Assembly: GCA_963818685.1 (NCBI GenBank)
Contig: CAWFTJ010000002.1
Span: 472,777 to 536,776, forward strand
Source: CAJCJE01 sp963818685
Lineage (GTDB): Bacteria > Actinomycetota > Actinomycetes > Mycobacteriales > Pseudonocardiaceae
Reading direction: 5' to 3'
DNA: 64,000 nucleotides
The translations under genes and the position numbers were made by a program. Positions 54,298 to 63,951 of the stretch are shown here, in pieces. Position 1 is the stretch's first letter; the number at the start of each line of letters is the position of its first letter. Below the pieces are notes generated by a model. That model saw only the letters and a list, made by a program, of their open reading frames with translations. It was not told the origin of the DNA and searched no databases.

Positions 54298-54936
54298 GAC
54301 AGTCGAGCTCCTCACAGGCTCACCCGGCCCGCGTCAGCACCCTTTCGGGTTCGGCAGATAGCCGTATCCAGCCAGTTATCCGGTCACCAGGGGCGGGAGA
54401 TGCCGCTTGATCGGTCCCGGGTTCCTGTTGCCTTTCAGCCGCCGGCATTCGCTTCTCGGGCCGTCCTGTCCCGCTGGGGAATTACGCCTTCCTCACGGTC
54501 GGCCGACCGGGCACACGGCCCGGACCCCAACGGGGTTTCCGCGTTTCACACGAGTGAGATACGACCGGGGTGGGTGCCCTCTTTACCCCGAGGCGGCGGT
54601 GTCCACCTGGCCGGAGTGACCTCTACCGGCCAGCGCCTGCCGCTTCTCAACGGCCAGCCCTGCATCCCGCTGCAACAACCCATCGGCGGGGCTTGGGATC
54701 ACGAGGCATCATCGGGGGTTCACTTGCGTTCACCCGTCCGGTCTTCCCCTGGACCTGTAGCTCCCGGATGGAACGGGAGCCCTTGGGCTAATACCTCCGA
54801 GCTTCGCACCCCGCCGTTACCAGCGACGCACGTCAGAGCGGGGACGGGTCATACGGACACGGACCCGGACTGCACTACACCTTCATCAGCCCCTCCCACG
54901 GTGCATCCACTCCACTCGTGCGACCTCGCGTCGCAC
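52395..54936 (-). mobile_element. Group II intron, 2542 bp
   Basis: Begins GTGCGACG at 54936 (the conserved GUGYG 5' end) and finishes CCCGAC at 52395 (AY 3' end), with domain V at 52436-52469 and a domain VI hairpin just after it. Exons on both sides join to a perfect transposase reading frame between GAT-T and TG-ATC. It encodes a reverse transcriptase/maturase with an HNH-like end. Insertion in the DDE codon region of a transposase is a common refuge for such introns. Confidence 0.9.
52436..52469 (-). ncRNA. Group II intron domain V
   Basis: A 34-nt hairpin starting GAGCCGTGTGCGGTGAAAG and closing with CGCACGGTTC, the catalytic domain V of group II ribozymes, including the GAAA loop. It precedes the intron 3' end by 40 nt as expected. 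Confidence 0.9.
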
Positions 54937-55964
54937 AATCCCCCTCCCAGTGTCCCGGCACCGCCCGGTCCTCGGCCTCGGCGGGGCGCTCGCTGAGAAC
55001 GACGTCAGCGGTCACGTGCCCTTGCGGCTTGTTCCGTGAACGCGCCCGCGGCTCCCGTAGCGCGCGGCCCGTGCGCAGACACGTGACCAGCTCGCGCTTG
55101 AGCGCGCCACGCCCCTCGATGAACAGCGACTGGTAGATCGCCTCGTGGCTGATGCGCATGGACTCATCATCGCGGAAGTCGGCCTTCAGTCGCTGCGCGA
55201 TCTGCTCCGGGCTCCAGGCCGTTGACCACCGCCGGTCTTGACGGTGGGGCTTGTTCAGCCCCTTCCACGGCGGCGTAGTCGGCCCCGCGACGATCTCGCC
55301 GTCGGGGCGGCGGACGTTGCCGGCGAGCCGATCCTGCACGTACTCGCGCAACCGGTCGTTGTGCACCAGCTTCGCCGTCTTCGGGCGCTTGGCGGCCTGC
55401 TGCGCCTTCCACTGCGCCACCACGGCGCGGTAGACCGGCTTGCCGCCCCTGGTCGCCGCATTGCGCCGCAGCTCGCGAGAGATCGTCCCCGGGTCGCGTC
55501 CGATTGTGCGGGCGATCTCGCGCACACCCTTGTTCTGGGCCGTGAGCAAGGCGATCTCCTCACGCTCGGCGAACGACAGATAGCGGCCAGACGGTTCGTC
55601 CAGACTCAGCGGCGACATCCCGCCAGCGTGTCGGAACCATCGAATCCCGACCGGTGTCGACACGCCCACGCCCTCCGCGGCCTGGACCGTTGTGATCCCG
55701 GATGCGATCAGGCGCCAGAACTCTCGCTGCACAGCGCGTGACGGCTCCGGCCGGCCGGGCGAGCGCATCGGTGCTCGCATCGCCCTGTCTGCAGCCCACT
55801 GCCGCCGCGCTCTCTGCGGTGCTTGCGGCAACTGCGTACTCGCTCGTCCCATTGCACACCTCCGTGATCGAGGTGTTGCGACGACCGTTTGAATCCGCCT
55901 GCTTCGCTGGACATGTTCTCTCCCTGGGTGGTTGCACGGGCGGGAATCACGGACGCGCGGGGGC

Positions 55965-56264
55965 TCAGGCCCAGCGCGGTTGGAATTCGTCAGGCAGACC
56001 GTCAAAGGTCGATCCGCCGATGATGCGAAAATGTCCACTCCGGACATGGACGTGCGCGCGGGGAATGCATCCGCTCGGGGTGAAGGTGGTGCGTTCGCCC
56101 CGACGGTAGGCGCCGCGCGTACCGGTGACCTTCACGGCGATTTCCCCGCGCGGGGTGTAGCCGATCACCTTGGCCGGTACGAGTCCGGAGAAACTGTCAA
56201 GGAAGATCAAAGCGCCGATTCGAATCACTGTCAGTGGCACCGAATGACGTTGCGTGTCAGACAT
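55965..56264 (-). CDS. Hypothetical beta-rich protein
   Basis: Ninety-nine residues starting MSDTQRHSVPLTVIRIGALI; beta-rich with VPAKVIGYTPRGEIAVKVTG resembling small SH3-like or OB-type folds. It lies 50 nt upstream of the IS30-disrupted gene on the same strand. No family recognised. Confidence 0.5.
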   Translation of the reverse strand: MSDTQRHSVPLTVIRIGALIFLDSFSGLVPAKVIGYTPRGEIAVKVTGTRGAYRRGERTTFTPSGCIPRAHVHVRSGHFRIIGGSTFDGLPDEFQPRWA

Positions 56265-56286
56265 GATCAGACCTCACTCAGCAGGG

Positions 56287-57102
56287 TTAGGCGGCTGACT
56301 GGTAGCCCGTACCGGGGCACGCGGTCAGCTCCGGCAGATGGGCAGTGCGGTAGGCGTTCCACGCGCGTTCAGAATTCGCGCGAGCGTGGTTGCGGCCCCG
56401 GTCCAACCGGTTGGGGCCGCGTTGCTGTTCGGCTTGCTGGTTGAGCCGTTGACGGACCAACCAGGTCACGGCCTGCACTTGGTGCGCAGCGATCCGCTCC
56501 CCCGTGCGCGCGGAGATCAACTCCGCGGCACGGCGATACAGGCTCACCACGTGGTCGTACTGGCGACGGGAAACCGATCCGTCCTTGCGGCGGAACCCGT
56601 TGACCGGCGCCGAGTCGTACTCCTCGGAGCTCAGCGCGCGACCATGCGCCACGGACAGCGCATGCCGATCGATCACCACGCGCGGCTCGTTCGGGTCGTG
56701 GTCTCCGCCGAACTCGATCAGGTGGGCAAAGTCGCGGATCTTGGGGCCGGTAACGATGTCCTCGTATCGTTCGCCATTGAGTAACCGGTCAGCAGCGCTT
56801 TTCTGGCCGGCCGTAGCGAACATTCCACAACCGGGTCCGCCGATCCCTTTGCCTTCGCGCAGCACGCGCGCGGCATTGTGCACGTTGCCGATCCATCCTT
56901 GTTGCGGCGAGTAAATCGCTAGCATTCCGGCGCCGAGATGAGCGTCACCGTGCGCTATGGCGGTTGCGACGTGGTGCGCGTCGGAATACCAACGCATTCC
57001 TTGCACGATTTCATCAGGTGCGGCCTGTTCCCAGTGCCACACAATATTTTCATGGCTGACCGGGTGCGCCCGAAACCATGCATGATCACTGGGGGCAGGC
57101 AT
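56287..57102 (-). CDS. DUF7178-like protein
   Basis: A 271-residue protein resembling a family shared by actinophages and actinomycete elements: NAARVLREGKGIGGPGCGMF, RLLNGERYEDIVTGPKIRDF, VVIDRHALSVAHGR and AHQVQAVTWLVRQRLNQ are its conserved blocks. The KI-DF and IDRHA layout recalls DNA-glycosylase-like helices, but catalysis is unproven. Clear start at ATG 57102. Family assignment is from memory of motifs. Confidence 0.6.
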   Translation of the reverse strand: MPAPSDHAWFRAHPVSHENIVWHWEQAAPDEIVQGMRWYSDAHHVATAIAHGDAHLGAGMLAIYSPQQGWIGNVHNAARVLREGKGIGGPGCGMFATAGQKSAADRLLNGERYEDIVTGPKIRDFAHLIEFGGDHDPNEPRVVIDRHALSVAHGRALSSEEYDSAPVNGFRRKDGSVSRRQYDHVVSLYRRAAELISARTGERIAAHQVQAVTWLVRQRLNQQAEQQRGPNRLDRGRNHARANSERAWNAYRTAHLPELTACPGTGYQSAA

Positions 57103-57116
57103 GACTATTCAGTCCT

Positions 57117-57404
57117 TCACGTGTGGTCCACACTCACCGGCGAGTCATCCCACAAGCGGGACCATCCTGTTTGCGCGGGACGCGCGCCGGTCGTCCTTAC
57201 GTACTTATCCAGGGCAAGCAATTCGCGTCGCACTTCTCCGACGTCCAATTGCCACAACTCGCGCGAGATCTCGTCCCGCACGCGGTCAACATCAACCGCG
57301 CCCGATGATCCGAGCGAATACAGCGCGGAGGACATTCCGCCGTGCCAATCGGACGCGATACGGCGTGCTTGTCCATCATTGATCATGACGGTGACTGCGC
57401 TCAT
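57117..57404 (-). CDS. Hypothetical helical protein
   Basis: Ninety-five residues, MSAVTVMINDGQARRIASDW, mostly helical (VDRVRDEISRELWQLDVGEV, REL LALDKYVRTTG). AAGGAG-type signal lies before ATG 57404. It stands 3 nt after the next gene's stop and 14 nt before DUF7178, so is part of one unit 57824-55965. Confidence 0.5.
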   Translation of the reverse strand: MSAVTVMINDGQARRIASDWHGGMSSALYSLGSSGAVDVDRVRDEISRELWQLDVGEVRRELLALDKYVRTTGARPAQTGWSRLWDDSPVSVDHT

Positions 57405-57407
57405 GGT

Positions 57408-57824
57408 TCAGGCTCCTTTGCTCACGCGGCGAGCGGGGACCGCGACCGGAATTGATTCCATGGTGGAAAAGTCGAAAATGGCGAGCTGTGCGGTTTCCCG
57501 CGCGAGCGTCATTGCCTCGCTTAGATCAGGGGTGACAATCGAAACGTCCAGGTAGGCGCGCTTGTCACAGGGATCACACCAACCGCCAAGAACACGACCG
57601 GGCAGCGAAAGTGCGTCTTTCGCTCGTGCGATGTATGCGTGAATGTCGTTGCTGGTCACGCGTTCGTCGTAAACGCGTTCATATTCCGGGTGGACGGCTA
57701 CCGCGTAACCGGTACGGACGTCCGAACCGTCGGCAGGGTTGACGGAAAATCCGCCGTCGGGAACGGACAGAGCGTCCGCCATGGTGCTAATGCGGGCGGA
57801 CCAATCGATCAGAGTCATAGTCAT
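57408..57824 (-). CDS. Hypothetical protein
   Basis: A 138-residue soluble protein, MTMTLIDWSARISTMADALS, with VHPEYERVYDERVTSNDIHA, a GWCDPCDKRAYLDV segment with two cysteines (CxxC) and a helical end. First gene of the unit 57824-55965; promoter probably in the long non-coding region above. No family recognised. Confidence 0.5.
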   Translation of the reverse strand: MTMTLIDWSARISTMADALSVPDGGFSVNPADGSDVRTGYAVAVHPEYERVYDERVTSNDIHAYIARAKDALSLPGRVLGGWCDPCDKRAYLDVSIVTPDLSEAMTLARETAQLAIFDFSTMESIPVAVPARRVSKGA

Positions 57825-59037
57825 GGCGCTACTCCATTCGTGTGCGAAAAGTGTTTGACTGGTAGCGATTCAGGCCAGTTGTGAACTGGCACCGAAACGC
57901 GCAACCCTTGTCATTGCGAGATCTCCGCAAAGGGGACACATCCTGTATCCGGGCAATACGGCACTACTCGCACGGCAAAGGTTGCGCGTTCCGATGGCAC
58001 ATTTCCCTGAATCTCTGAGCACTGTTGGGATAAGCCGTTGTGTCTAGCGCGCAATGCAAGGAACCATGCCCGTTGGGTTTAGCGTGCTATGGGCAGGCGA
58101 AAGCGATGCTCTCAAACCAGAGAAACCCAATGTCGGCAACCGCCTAAAACAACCCCGAACGCCTACGCATTGCGACGTTTTTCGGTGCTAGACCACCATT
58201 GACTTATCTTGGGGACACACCTATGGCAGGCATGCCTTTTATGCGCGCTACTCCGCTCTATAGCAAGAGCTATACAAATGGTGCTGCAAGCGCAGTTACT
58301 ACACATTCCCTTGCGGAAATGAGCGTTTGGCTACGCGTCGTCCACCATTCTGCTCTGCACGGAATCGCTGCTGTCCGCACGGCCCAAGCCGCTGCCCGCG
58401 CTATGCGGGACTTAATGTTGTTGTCGGTAAGAGAGACACCGTGGTGATCGACTCGCAGGGACGCCGTGCCCTGGTCCTCGTCGCCTCCCCGGTCGCTGTC
58501 CTGCTGACATGTCTATTAGACACCTAAGTAGGACAGCCGGCAAGATGGCAGAGGTGGCCGTTACCGTCCTGTGACCTTTTGTCGTGTTGCTGCTGCTCGG
58601 AGCGTTGTTGTCGACCAGTGGGCGGCAGAGAGGCGGCGGACGCGGACCGGCGGACGGACGCGGACCGGTGCGGCCACGCTCGGCCCGGCGGATAGCTCAC
58701 GTCGAAAGGGGCAAGCGGACTGTGTGGCTAAAGGAATTTCCGGGATTTGTAGGAAATCGATAGGTTCGCGACAGGTTGAGTAACAAGATCGACAGTGGGT
58801 GTGCATGGGTGATCACGCCAGGCGCTGAGGGCAGCGGGCGGGGTGGGGAACACTCTGGGGACGGGAGAGTGGGGGAACGATGGGAGGCGAACCATCAGCC
58901 TCAAGGTGACCACCGCATCAACGAGATGTCGGAAGGCGACCACCCACCCAAATCGACTGTTCACATGCCTGCCGGCATCCGAGTCGGGCGTAGCATCGGT
59001 AGGGCCTACAGGTGTCCTGACCAGCAACTTCATCGGG
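57825..59037. other. Long region without a convincing gene
   Basis: About 1.2 kb of lower coding potential. I see no gene I can support on either strand. It should hold the promoter of the 57824 unit. GGACGCGGACCGG occurs twice, at 58638-58650 and 58656-58668, as an 18-bp-spaced direct repeat. A possible short reading frame of 101 residues at 58728-59033 (minus, just after the stop at 59038) is too weak to call. Confidence 0.4.
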
Positions 59038-59238
59038 TCAGGGGGCTACCGCTCTAACAGGTAGTTGGATCGGACTATCGATCGGTAGCTCGCCAGGAAG
59101 CCCACTGAGCGTGTACGAAGCGTGCTGTTGATCTACTAGTCCGTCACTCGATGCGGTGACGCTTGTGCGTAGTACGTAGAAATACGCTGCGATCGATGAC
59201 CCGTTCGGCGTAGCGTCGGTGACCTTGGCGCTGATCAC
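59038..59238 (-). CDS. Possible fragment of a secreted or lipoprotein
   Basis: Sixty-six residues from GTG 59238: VISAKVTDATPNGSSIAAYF and LRTSVTASSDGLVDQQHASY have the look of an exported beta-rich domain. Just upstream in the same frame is CGSTTAAPP, a lipobox-like end, and one frame over ASFLVAG could be the signal helix, so the true gene may start near 59300 and be frameshifted. Confidence 0.3.
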   Translation of the reverse strand: MISAKVTDATPNGSSIAAYFYVLRTSVTASSDGLVDQQHASYTLSGLPGELPIDSPIQLPVRAVAP

Positions 59239-59366
59239 GGGTGGCGCTGCGGTGGTCGAGCCGCACGTCCCGCGACGAGGAAGGAGGCGATTCGAATATT
59301 TGAAGTTGGTCGCTCGTCTGGGCTGCGGGGACAGCGGTAGGCGGGTGCTATCCGAAACGAAAGTGG

Positions 59367-59822
59367 ATGGTGCAAATGGTATCGGGGGATGACAGGTACG
59401 TCCAGCGGGGAAGGGATCTTCGACACCTGTTGAACGGGGAATGGATTATGCCCATTCTCGTCGCTTTGAGCGAGGGCCCATTGCATTACAACGAGCTTCA
59501 ACTGGCAGTACAGAAGCTCAGCCCATTCGACCCATGGACTGGTGTTGAGCGCAAGATCCAGGGCCGGGCTTTGAGCCGGACGCTGGGACGGATGGTCAGC
59601 AACAACCTGGTCGACAGGGTCGAGGAACAGGCGTTCCCGCGGACGGTGACGTACTCGTTGACGCCAGCTACCGCCGACCTGCTGGCCAGGGTTCAGCCGC
59701 TCATCGAGTGGGCCGACGAGCATCAGGACCTGATCGAGCGGGCCCAGCGGTTGCAGAGCAATGGTCAAGGGGACCAGGCCCTGGACAGCGACCCTGAGGA
59801 CGAAGAGGAGCAGCCTGACTGA
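59367..59822 (+). CDS. HxlR-type winged-helix regulator
   Basis: A 151-residue DNA-binding protein. LRHLLNGEWIMPILVALSEG, PLHYNELQLAVQKL, then IQGRALSRTLGRMVSNNLVD and FPRTVTYSLTPATADLLARV are the helix, recognition and wing elements of HxlR/MarR-like winged helices; the end is acidic. ATG 59367; ATG 59376 is also possible. It converges on the LysM/BTAD gene and could regulate the pilus-related genes; inferred from position. Confidence 0.75.
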   Translation: MVQMVSGDDRYVQRGRDLRHLLNGEWIMPILVALSEGPLHYNELQLAVQKLSPFDPWTGVERKIQGRALSRTLGRMVSNNLVDRVEEQAFPRTVTYSLTPATADLLARVQPLIEWADEHQDLIERAQRLQSNGQGDQALDSDPEDEEEQPD

Positions 59823-59839
59823 GGGCGCGCGGGCGGCGG

Positions 59840-62800
59840 TCAACTGGCCGCTGCGGTGCCGGGCGCCGGTCGGTCGCGTGCTGCGGCGTTGCAGGAAGTC
59901 GATGAGGTTGAGGGTGTCGGCGCTCGGGCGTTGCTCGATCTCGTCCAGGGTGGCGGTGAGCAGCGCGAGCGTGCGGGGGACGGCGTCGTGCTGGCCGAGT
60001 CGGGCCTGGGTTCGGATGATGTCGCGGTAGGTTCCCTCGTTGTATTTGTCCAGTGCGCGCATGCGTTCCAGCAGGGCAAGGCCGACGTCGGGGTCGTTGT
60101 CGCCGTAGGTGCGGACCAAGGTGCCGAGGGCGTCGAGTACGTCGCGTCGAAGCGCCTCTCGGAACGGCTCGATCCAGGGCACGGTCAGGTCCTCGGCGAG
60201 GTCGGCCTCGTAGAGTTCGGCGGCGCGGAGAAGACGCGCTTGGTCGGCTCCGGCGACCGGGCTGGGCATCCGCAGTGCGTTCTGTAGTTGCCAGACATCG
60301 ACATTGGTCAGGTCGTTGTTGAGGCGGTAGCGGCCGTCGTCGTTGACCACCAGGTTGGTGATGCGTCCGCCGGTGGCGTCGGTTACCGCCGACCTGATCA
60401 TCGATAGCGTGTTGTGGAAAGAGTTATAGGGTCGCGGGGGCCGGCTGTCCGGCCAGACCGCCTCGTTGAGGGCTTCGCGGCGCACGCCGTGTCGATGAAG
60501 CGCGAGGTAGACCAGGACCTCGCGTTGTTTCGGGGTGAGGACGCCGCTGAGGTCGTGCTCGCCCTCGTCGTCGCGGAGCAGCAGGTGGACTCGGCCGAGT
60601 ACGTGGATGGCCAGGGGATGCTGCGGCTCCGGCGCGTCCTCGGCGTCCTGGACGGAGGCTCCGGGGCCGGCGAGGCCCGGTGTTCGTCGTCGGGATCGTC
60701 TGGTGCGCGGCCGAGGTCGTCGGGCGGCGCCGTTGGCGCTGGTGAAGCGTGCTCGGGTTCGACGTGGACGGTGACGGTCCGGCCGTCGAGCAGTTGGAGG
60801 TCCGGTGCGTGCTCGGTTGTCGCGGTGTCGGCGTTGTCGGTGGCGGCTGCTGGGCGGCCGGATTCGAGTTGAGATGCTGACGGTGTGGGTCGTCGGCGTG
60901 GTGGTCGGCGGCGGGGTGACGTCCTGGGCATTCGGGAGTTCCCGGACGGCGGTTCGTTCTCGCCGTCAGCAGGGCGCCGGGGAGTGGCGACGATCGGCTG
61001 TTCCTCTGCGGGGCCTTCGGCGTCACGCAGCACGGCGAGCAGGGCGTTGGCGTCGCTGCTGCCCAGCGTGAACAGGCGGGTGCCGACCAGTTCGTCGCCG
61101 AGTCCGGGGCTGGTCGCGCTGACCGTGCCGTCGGCCCGGACTCGGACGGTCGCGCCGGGACGCCACTGGCCGAGCAGGATGCCGGCCAGGCCGAGGGGTG
61201 CTCCGTTGTCGAGCACGGCTTGCAGGCGGCGTTCGGCGTGCGGCTGGGACGTGGCGATCAGGACGCAGGGCGTCAGCGGCGCGGCGGCGGTGCTCTCCTC
61301 GATGGCGTGACGCGTGCGGGTGAGCAGGGTGGATTCCATCTCGTCGAGAGCAGCGTCGAGGGAATCGACGACGAGGGCGGTGGTGGGGAGTTCGTCTACG
61401 ACGGTGTCGTCGAAGACGAGGTGCAGGTCAGCCGCGGGGATGAATTGCGCACGGGCCGTCGGCCTGGCGGGGCTCGGCCAGTAGGTGTAGCAGCAGCGCG
61501 CGGGCGGCGTCGGTCGCGCCGGGCCCGGCGAGGCCGAGGCCGCGGGTGCTGGCCAGGTTGAGCGCGAGTTCGTGGCCGCCGCGGACGCCAACCCGTGCGG
61601 GGACGGGAACAGGTTCGTCATCGGGCGCGAGGTCGCCGGTGGAGGTGATGTGGATTCGCGGTGGGACCGGTGAGAGGTCGAGGTACTCGACGTCGTCCAC
61701 GGTGTGCGGGTCGTCCCGGTCCTCCTGTTCGTCGTGCGCGGTGCGCAGCGCGCGGACGACGGGCGCGATCGGCCGTTGGAGGTCGTCCCGGTCGCCGCTG
61801 CCAACGCGGTAGCGACGGCGGCGCCACATGAAGGCCGACAGCAACGCCGCGGCGATCGCGGCGGCCAGCCCGAGGCTGACGAAGGCCCCCGTGGACAGGG
61901 AGATTCCCTGCGTGGCGTGGTCACTGTTGTGCTGATCGCCGTGGCCGGTCGCCGAGGGGGTGGGGCTGGCTTTCGGGGTGGCCGGCGTGGCCGGTGCGGT
62001 GTTTGTCGGCGCCGGCTGGCGTGGTGGGACCTGGTGCGAGGGAACCTGGGGTTGTTGCGGGCTGCCTGGTTGCTCTTGGGGCGGGGCGGGAATGTAGGCC
62101 GTGATGTGCCAGCCCGGACGGATGAGACACGGGTTGGTCAGCATTCGACCGTCGGGCTGGGTGACGCCGCGGTTGAGCTGGAACAGTTCCGGCCACCGGT
62201 TACCACCGCCAGGACCGTAGACGCGTTCGGCGATGCGCCAGAGGCTGTCGTAGATGCCGTTGTGCGGCAGCTGAACCTCTGCGGTGACCTGGACCATACC
62301 GGGTGGCGCCGGCGCATCGGAGTTGATCGTGACGGTGCTCTGCTGCAGCGGCGGCTAGTGCGGGAGTCGACGCGCCCGGCGTGACAGGGGCGGTCACGGC
62401 GACCGGTGCCAGGTTGCTGGTGAACACCGCGGGGGCAATCGTGGGCGTCGCCGACGGTGCGCGGTTGCTGAGCAGGGTGAACACCACGGTGCCGATCAAC
62501 GCTGCGGCGATCGCGTGCAGGGGGCCTGGCGGCCGGACCTGCGGCCAGGTGATCCCGCGGGCCGCGTCCAGCGAACACCGTGCGACGTCGAGCACGAAGA
62601 AGGCCCAGACGATCCAGCAGACGACCGCGAGGACGTCCAGCAGGAGAGCGGTCGCTCATCGGGTTGAGCAGCGTGGCCTGGACTTCGTCCCAGGTGGGAA
62701 CGTGGTCGGGGAGTGGCCAGCCCACGTAATGCACCAGTGCCCAGGGCAGGCCGGCGACCAGGGCGAGCAGGACGGCCAGCGCGGGTACTCCGCGCACGAC

Positions 62801-62907
62801 CCGTCCGACGAACCGGAGCGCGACGGCAATGGTCGACCAGGCATGGCGGGCAGTGCCCGGTCGGGTTGGTGCGTCCTGCGGTGCGAGCTGTGGGATGTTG
62901 CGGTCAC
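59840..62907 (-). pseudogene. LysM/BTAD transmembrane protein, multiple frameshifts
   Basis: Reading the parts in order gives one protein of about 1000 residues: GTG 62907, two or three N-terminal TMs (ALAVLLALVAGLPWALVHYV, HAIAAALIGTVVFTLLSN), a LysM-like domain (GIYDSLWRIAERVYGPGGGN), a third TM (LGLAAAIAAALLSAFMWRRR), a domain ending LGGQ-type, and a C-terminal winged helix plus bacterial transcriptional activator domain (REALNEAVWPDSRPPRPYNS, RALDKYNEGTYRDIIRTQAR). Breaks fall near 62840, 62640, 62320, 61430, 60610 and 59890. This protein normally sits beside Tad-like pilus genes in actinomycetes. The 3' end is set at 59840; the main frame otherwise runs antisense into the regulator. Confidence 0.7.
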
Positions 62908-63029
62908 GACATGCTCAATTCCTCGACAGTGCGGAACCTATTGCGCACTACCCGCCCGGTAGTCGGCGCGCCGATGGTTGCGTTCGGCGCGGTGTCCTGA
63001 ACTCGACCAATGGGGTGGGCGACGTGTCC

Positions 63030-63464
63030 TCATGAGATAACTGCCGCGACCCGCGCACGCCCATCGGGAGAGCCCGCCGGTTCGCGGGGTGTCGGCGTCT
63101 CGACGTCCGCCGGGGTGGTAGCGGCGGCCGTGTCGTGCTCCTGGTCGTGCTTTCTGCCACGCCCGGTAGCGGTCGACCGCTTCCTCTTGCCCCGTACGGT
63201 CTTGCGCCGGGCGAGCCACTGGTCGAGGTCGGTGGCGGGAACTCCGGTGAACCGGGCCACCTCGTCGAGGGTGATGACCTCGCCACCGTCGGCAAGCACT
63301 TCGCCGAGTGCGCGTTCGGTCGCGGCGAGTTGCTCGGCCTGTGCTGCTCGTTGTTCGGCGAGCTCGGCAACCCGCGTGCACACCTGCGACCGCTTCTCAG
63401 TTCGCCTTGCGTCGGCTTCCTTCACACTTCGGTTGATCTCGTCGGATGTCGGCATCTCGGTCAC
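63030..63464 (-). CDS. Coiled-coil protein with HTH-like segment
   Basis: A 144-residue protein: helical start and coiled coil at about 15-58 (RTEKRSQVCTRVAELAEQRA), then EVITLDEVARFTGVPATDLD (about 61-80), a plausible HTH, and a basic, disordered tail. ATG 63464 or 63455. It lies between the LysM/BTAD and Tad-like genes and is a candidate local regulator. Region 62908-63029 has no gene. Confidence 0.6.
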   Translation of the reverse strand: MTEMPTSDEINRSVKEADARRTEKRSQVCTRVAELAEQRAAQAEQLAATERALGEVLADGGEVITLDEVARFTGVPATDLDQWLARRKTVRGKRKRSTATGRGRKHDQEHDTAAATTPADVETPTPREPAGSPDGRARVAAVIS

Positions 63465-63498
63465 TCCCTCAGTTGACTGGTCGATGGAGATGGGGTGG

Positions 63499-63951
63499 TT
63501 AGTACTCCGGGCCGTCGATGCCCCGCTGTGGTTGCGCTTGTCCGGACCCGGTCACGGTGATCGAGCCGATGCCGATCAGGCCGAGCAGTTCGGTCGGCTG
63601 GCTGATGGTGACCGTGACGTTCACGGTGTTTCCTTCGACGGAGACGGAGCCGCTGTGGCCGGCCGCGGCGAGGTAGTTGCGTGCGGCGGCGCTGGCCTGT
63701 TGCGGCAGCAGTCGCAGCGTTCCGGTGGCGCGGTAGGCGGTCAGGTCGATTTCCTGGGCGCCGGCCCGCGCGGCTTCCTGTGCTTCGCCGACGGCGCGGA
63801 CTTTCGCGGCGAGTGCGAGGCCGCCATCGAGCACGAGGCCGGCGAACAGCAGGATCGCCGTGACCATGATGATGACGAAGGCGGTTACCCGGCCGCTTTG
63901 GTCGCGTTGTAGCTGGCGTGTTCGGCGGCGAAGCGATGCGATGACCCTCAT
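63499..63951 (-). CDS. TadE/TadG-like pilus-assembly protein
   Basis: A 150-residue protein with a short basic start, one N-terminal helix (VTAFVIIMVTAILLFAGLVL, about 22-41) preceded by RDQSGR, as in TadE/TadG pseudopilins, and a beta-rich exported domain (NTVNVTVTISQPTELLGLIG). ATG 63951 overlaps the upstream stop as ATGA. Part of a Tad-type locus extending beyond the window; LysM/BTAD proteins usually accompany it. Confidence 0.75.
   Translation of the reverse strand: MRVIASLRRRTRQLQRDQSGRVTAFVIIMVTAILLFAGLVLDGGLALAAKVRAVGEAQEAARAGAQEIDLTAYRATGTLRLLPQQASAAARNYLAAAGHSGSVSVEGNTVNVTVTISQPTELLGLIGIGSITVTGSGQAQPQRGIDGPEY

Larger units (their letters stand above)
51877..55852 (-). pseudogene. 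IS30-family transposase, split by group II intron
   Basis: First part 55852-54937: HTH region (AEREEIALLTAQNKGVREIA, RDPGTISRELRRNAATRGGK), then WSPEQIAQRLKADF and ISHEAIYQSLFIEGRG, ending GHWEGD with the first catalytic Asp. Second part 52394-51877: LIIGKGNASAIGTLVERSTG, LTWDRGRELSGHAQFAMDTG with the second Asp, and SPWQRPTNENTNGLLRQYFP with the Glu. Joined at the intron boundary the two give one 477-residue reading frame with intact DDE. If the intron still splices, functional transposase could be made. Confidence 0.85.
51870..55899. mobile_element. IS30-family insertion sequence interrupted by a group II intron
   Basis: Ends are 28-bp imperfect inverted repeats at 51870-51897 and 55872-55899 (18 or more matching positions, sharing GGCG, TTCAA, GGTCG and GCAACACC blocks). 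They are flanked by TGC at 51867-51869 and 55900-55902, a 3-bp target duplication normal for IS30. Without the 2542-bp intron the element is 1488 bp. It lies in the small gene 51567-55914. Confidence 0.85.
51567..55914 (-). pseudogene. Small host gene split by the IS30 insertion
   Basis: ATG 55914 (GGGAGAAC upstream) encodes MSSEA, after which IS30 begins; the remainder resumes at 51866 as EPGNVIELHFQYAQNGYVMT to KKCGATICRVDSWI, stop 51567. Removing the element and one copy of the 3-bp duplication restores an uninterrupted 104-residue reading frame. The family is not recognised; the C-terminal half repeats the style of other small accessory genes here. Confidence 0.8.
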
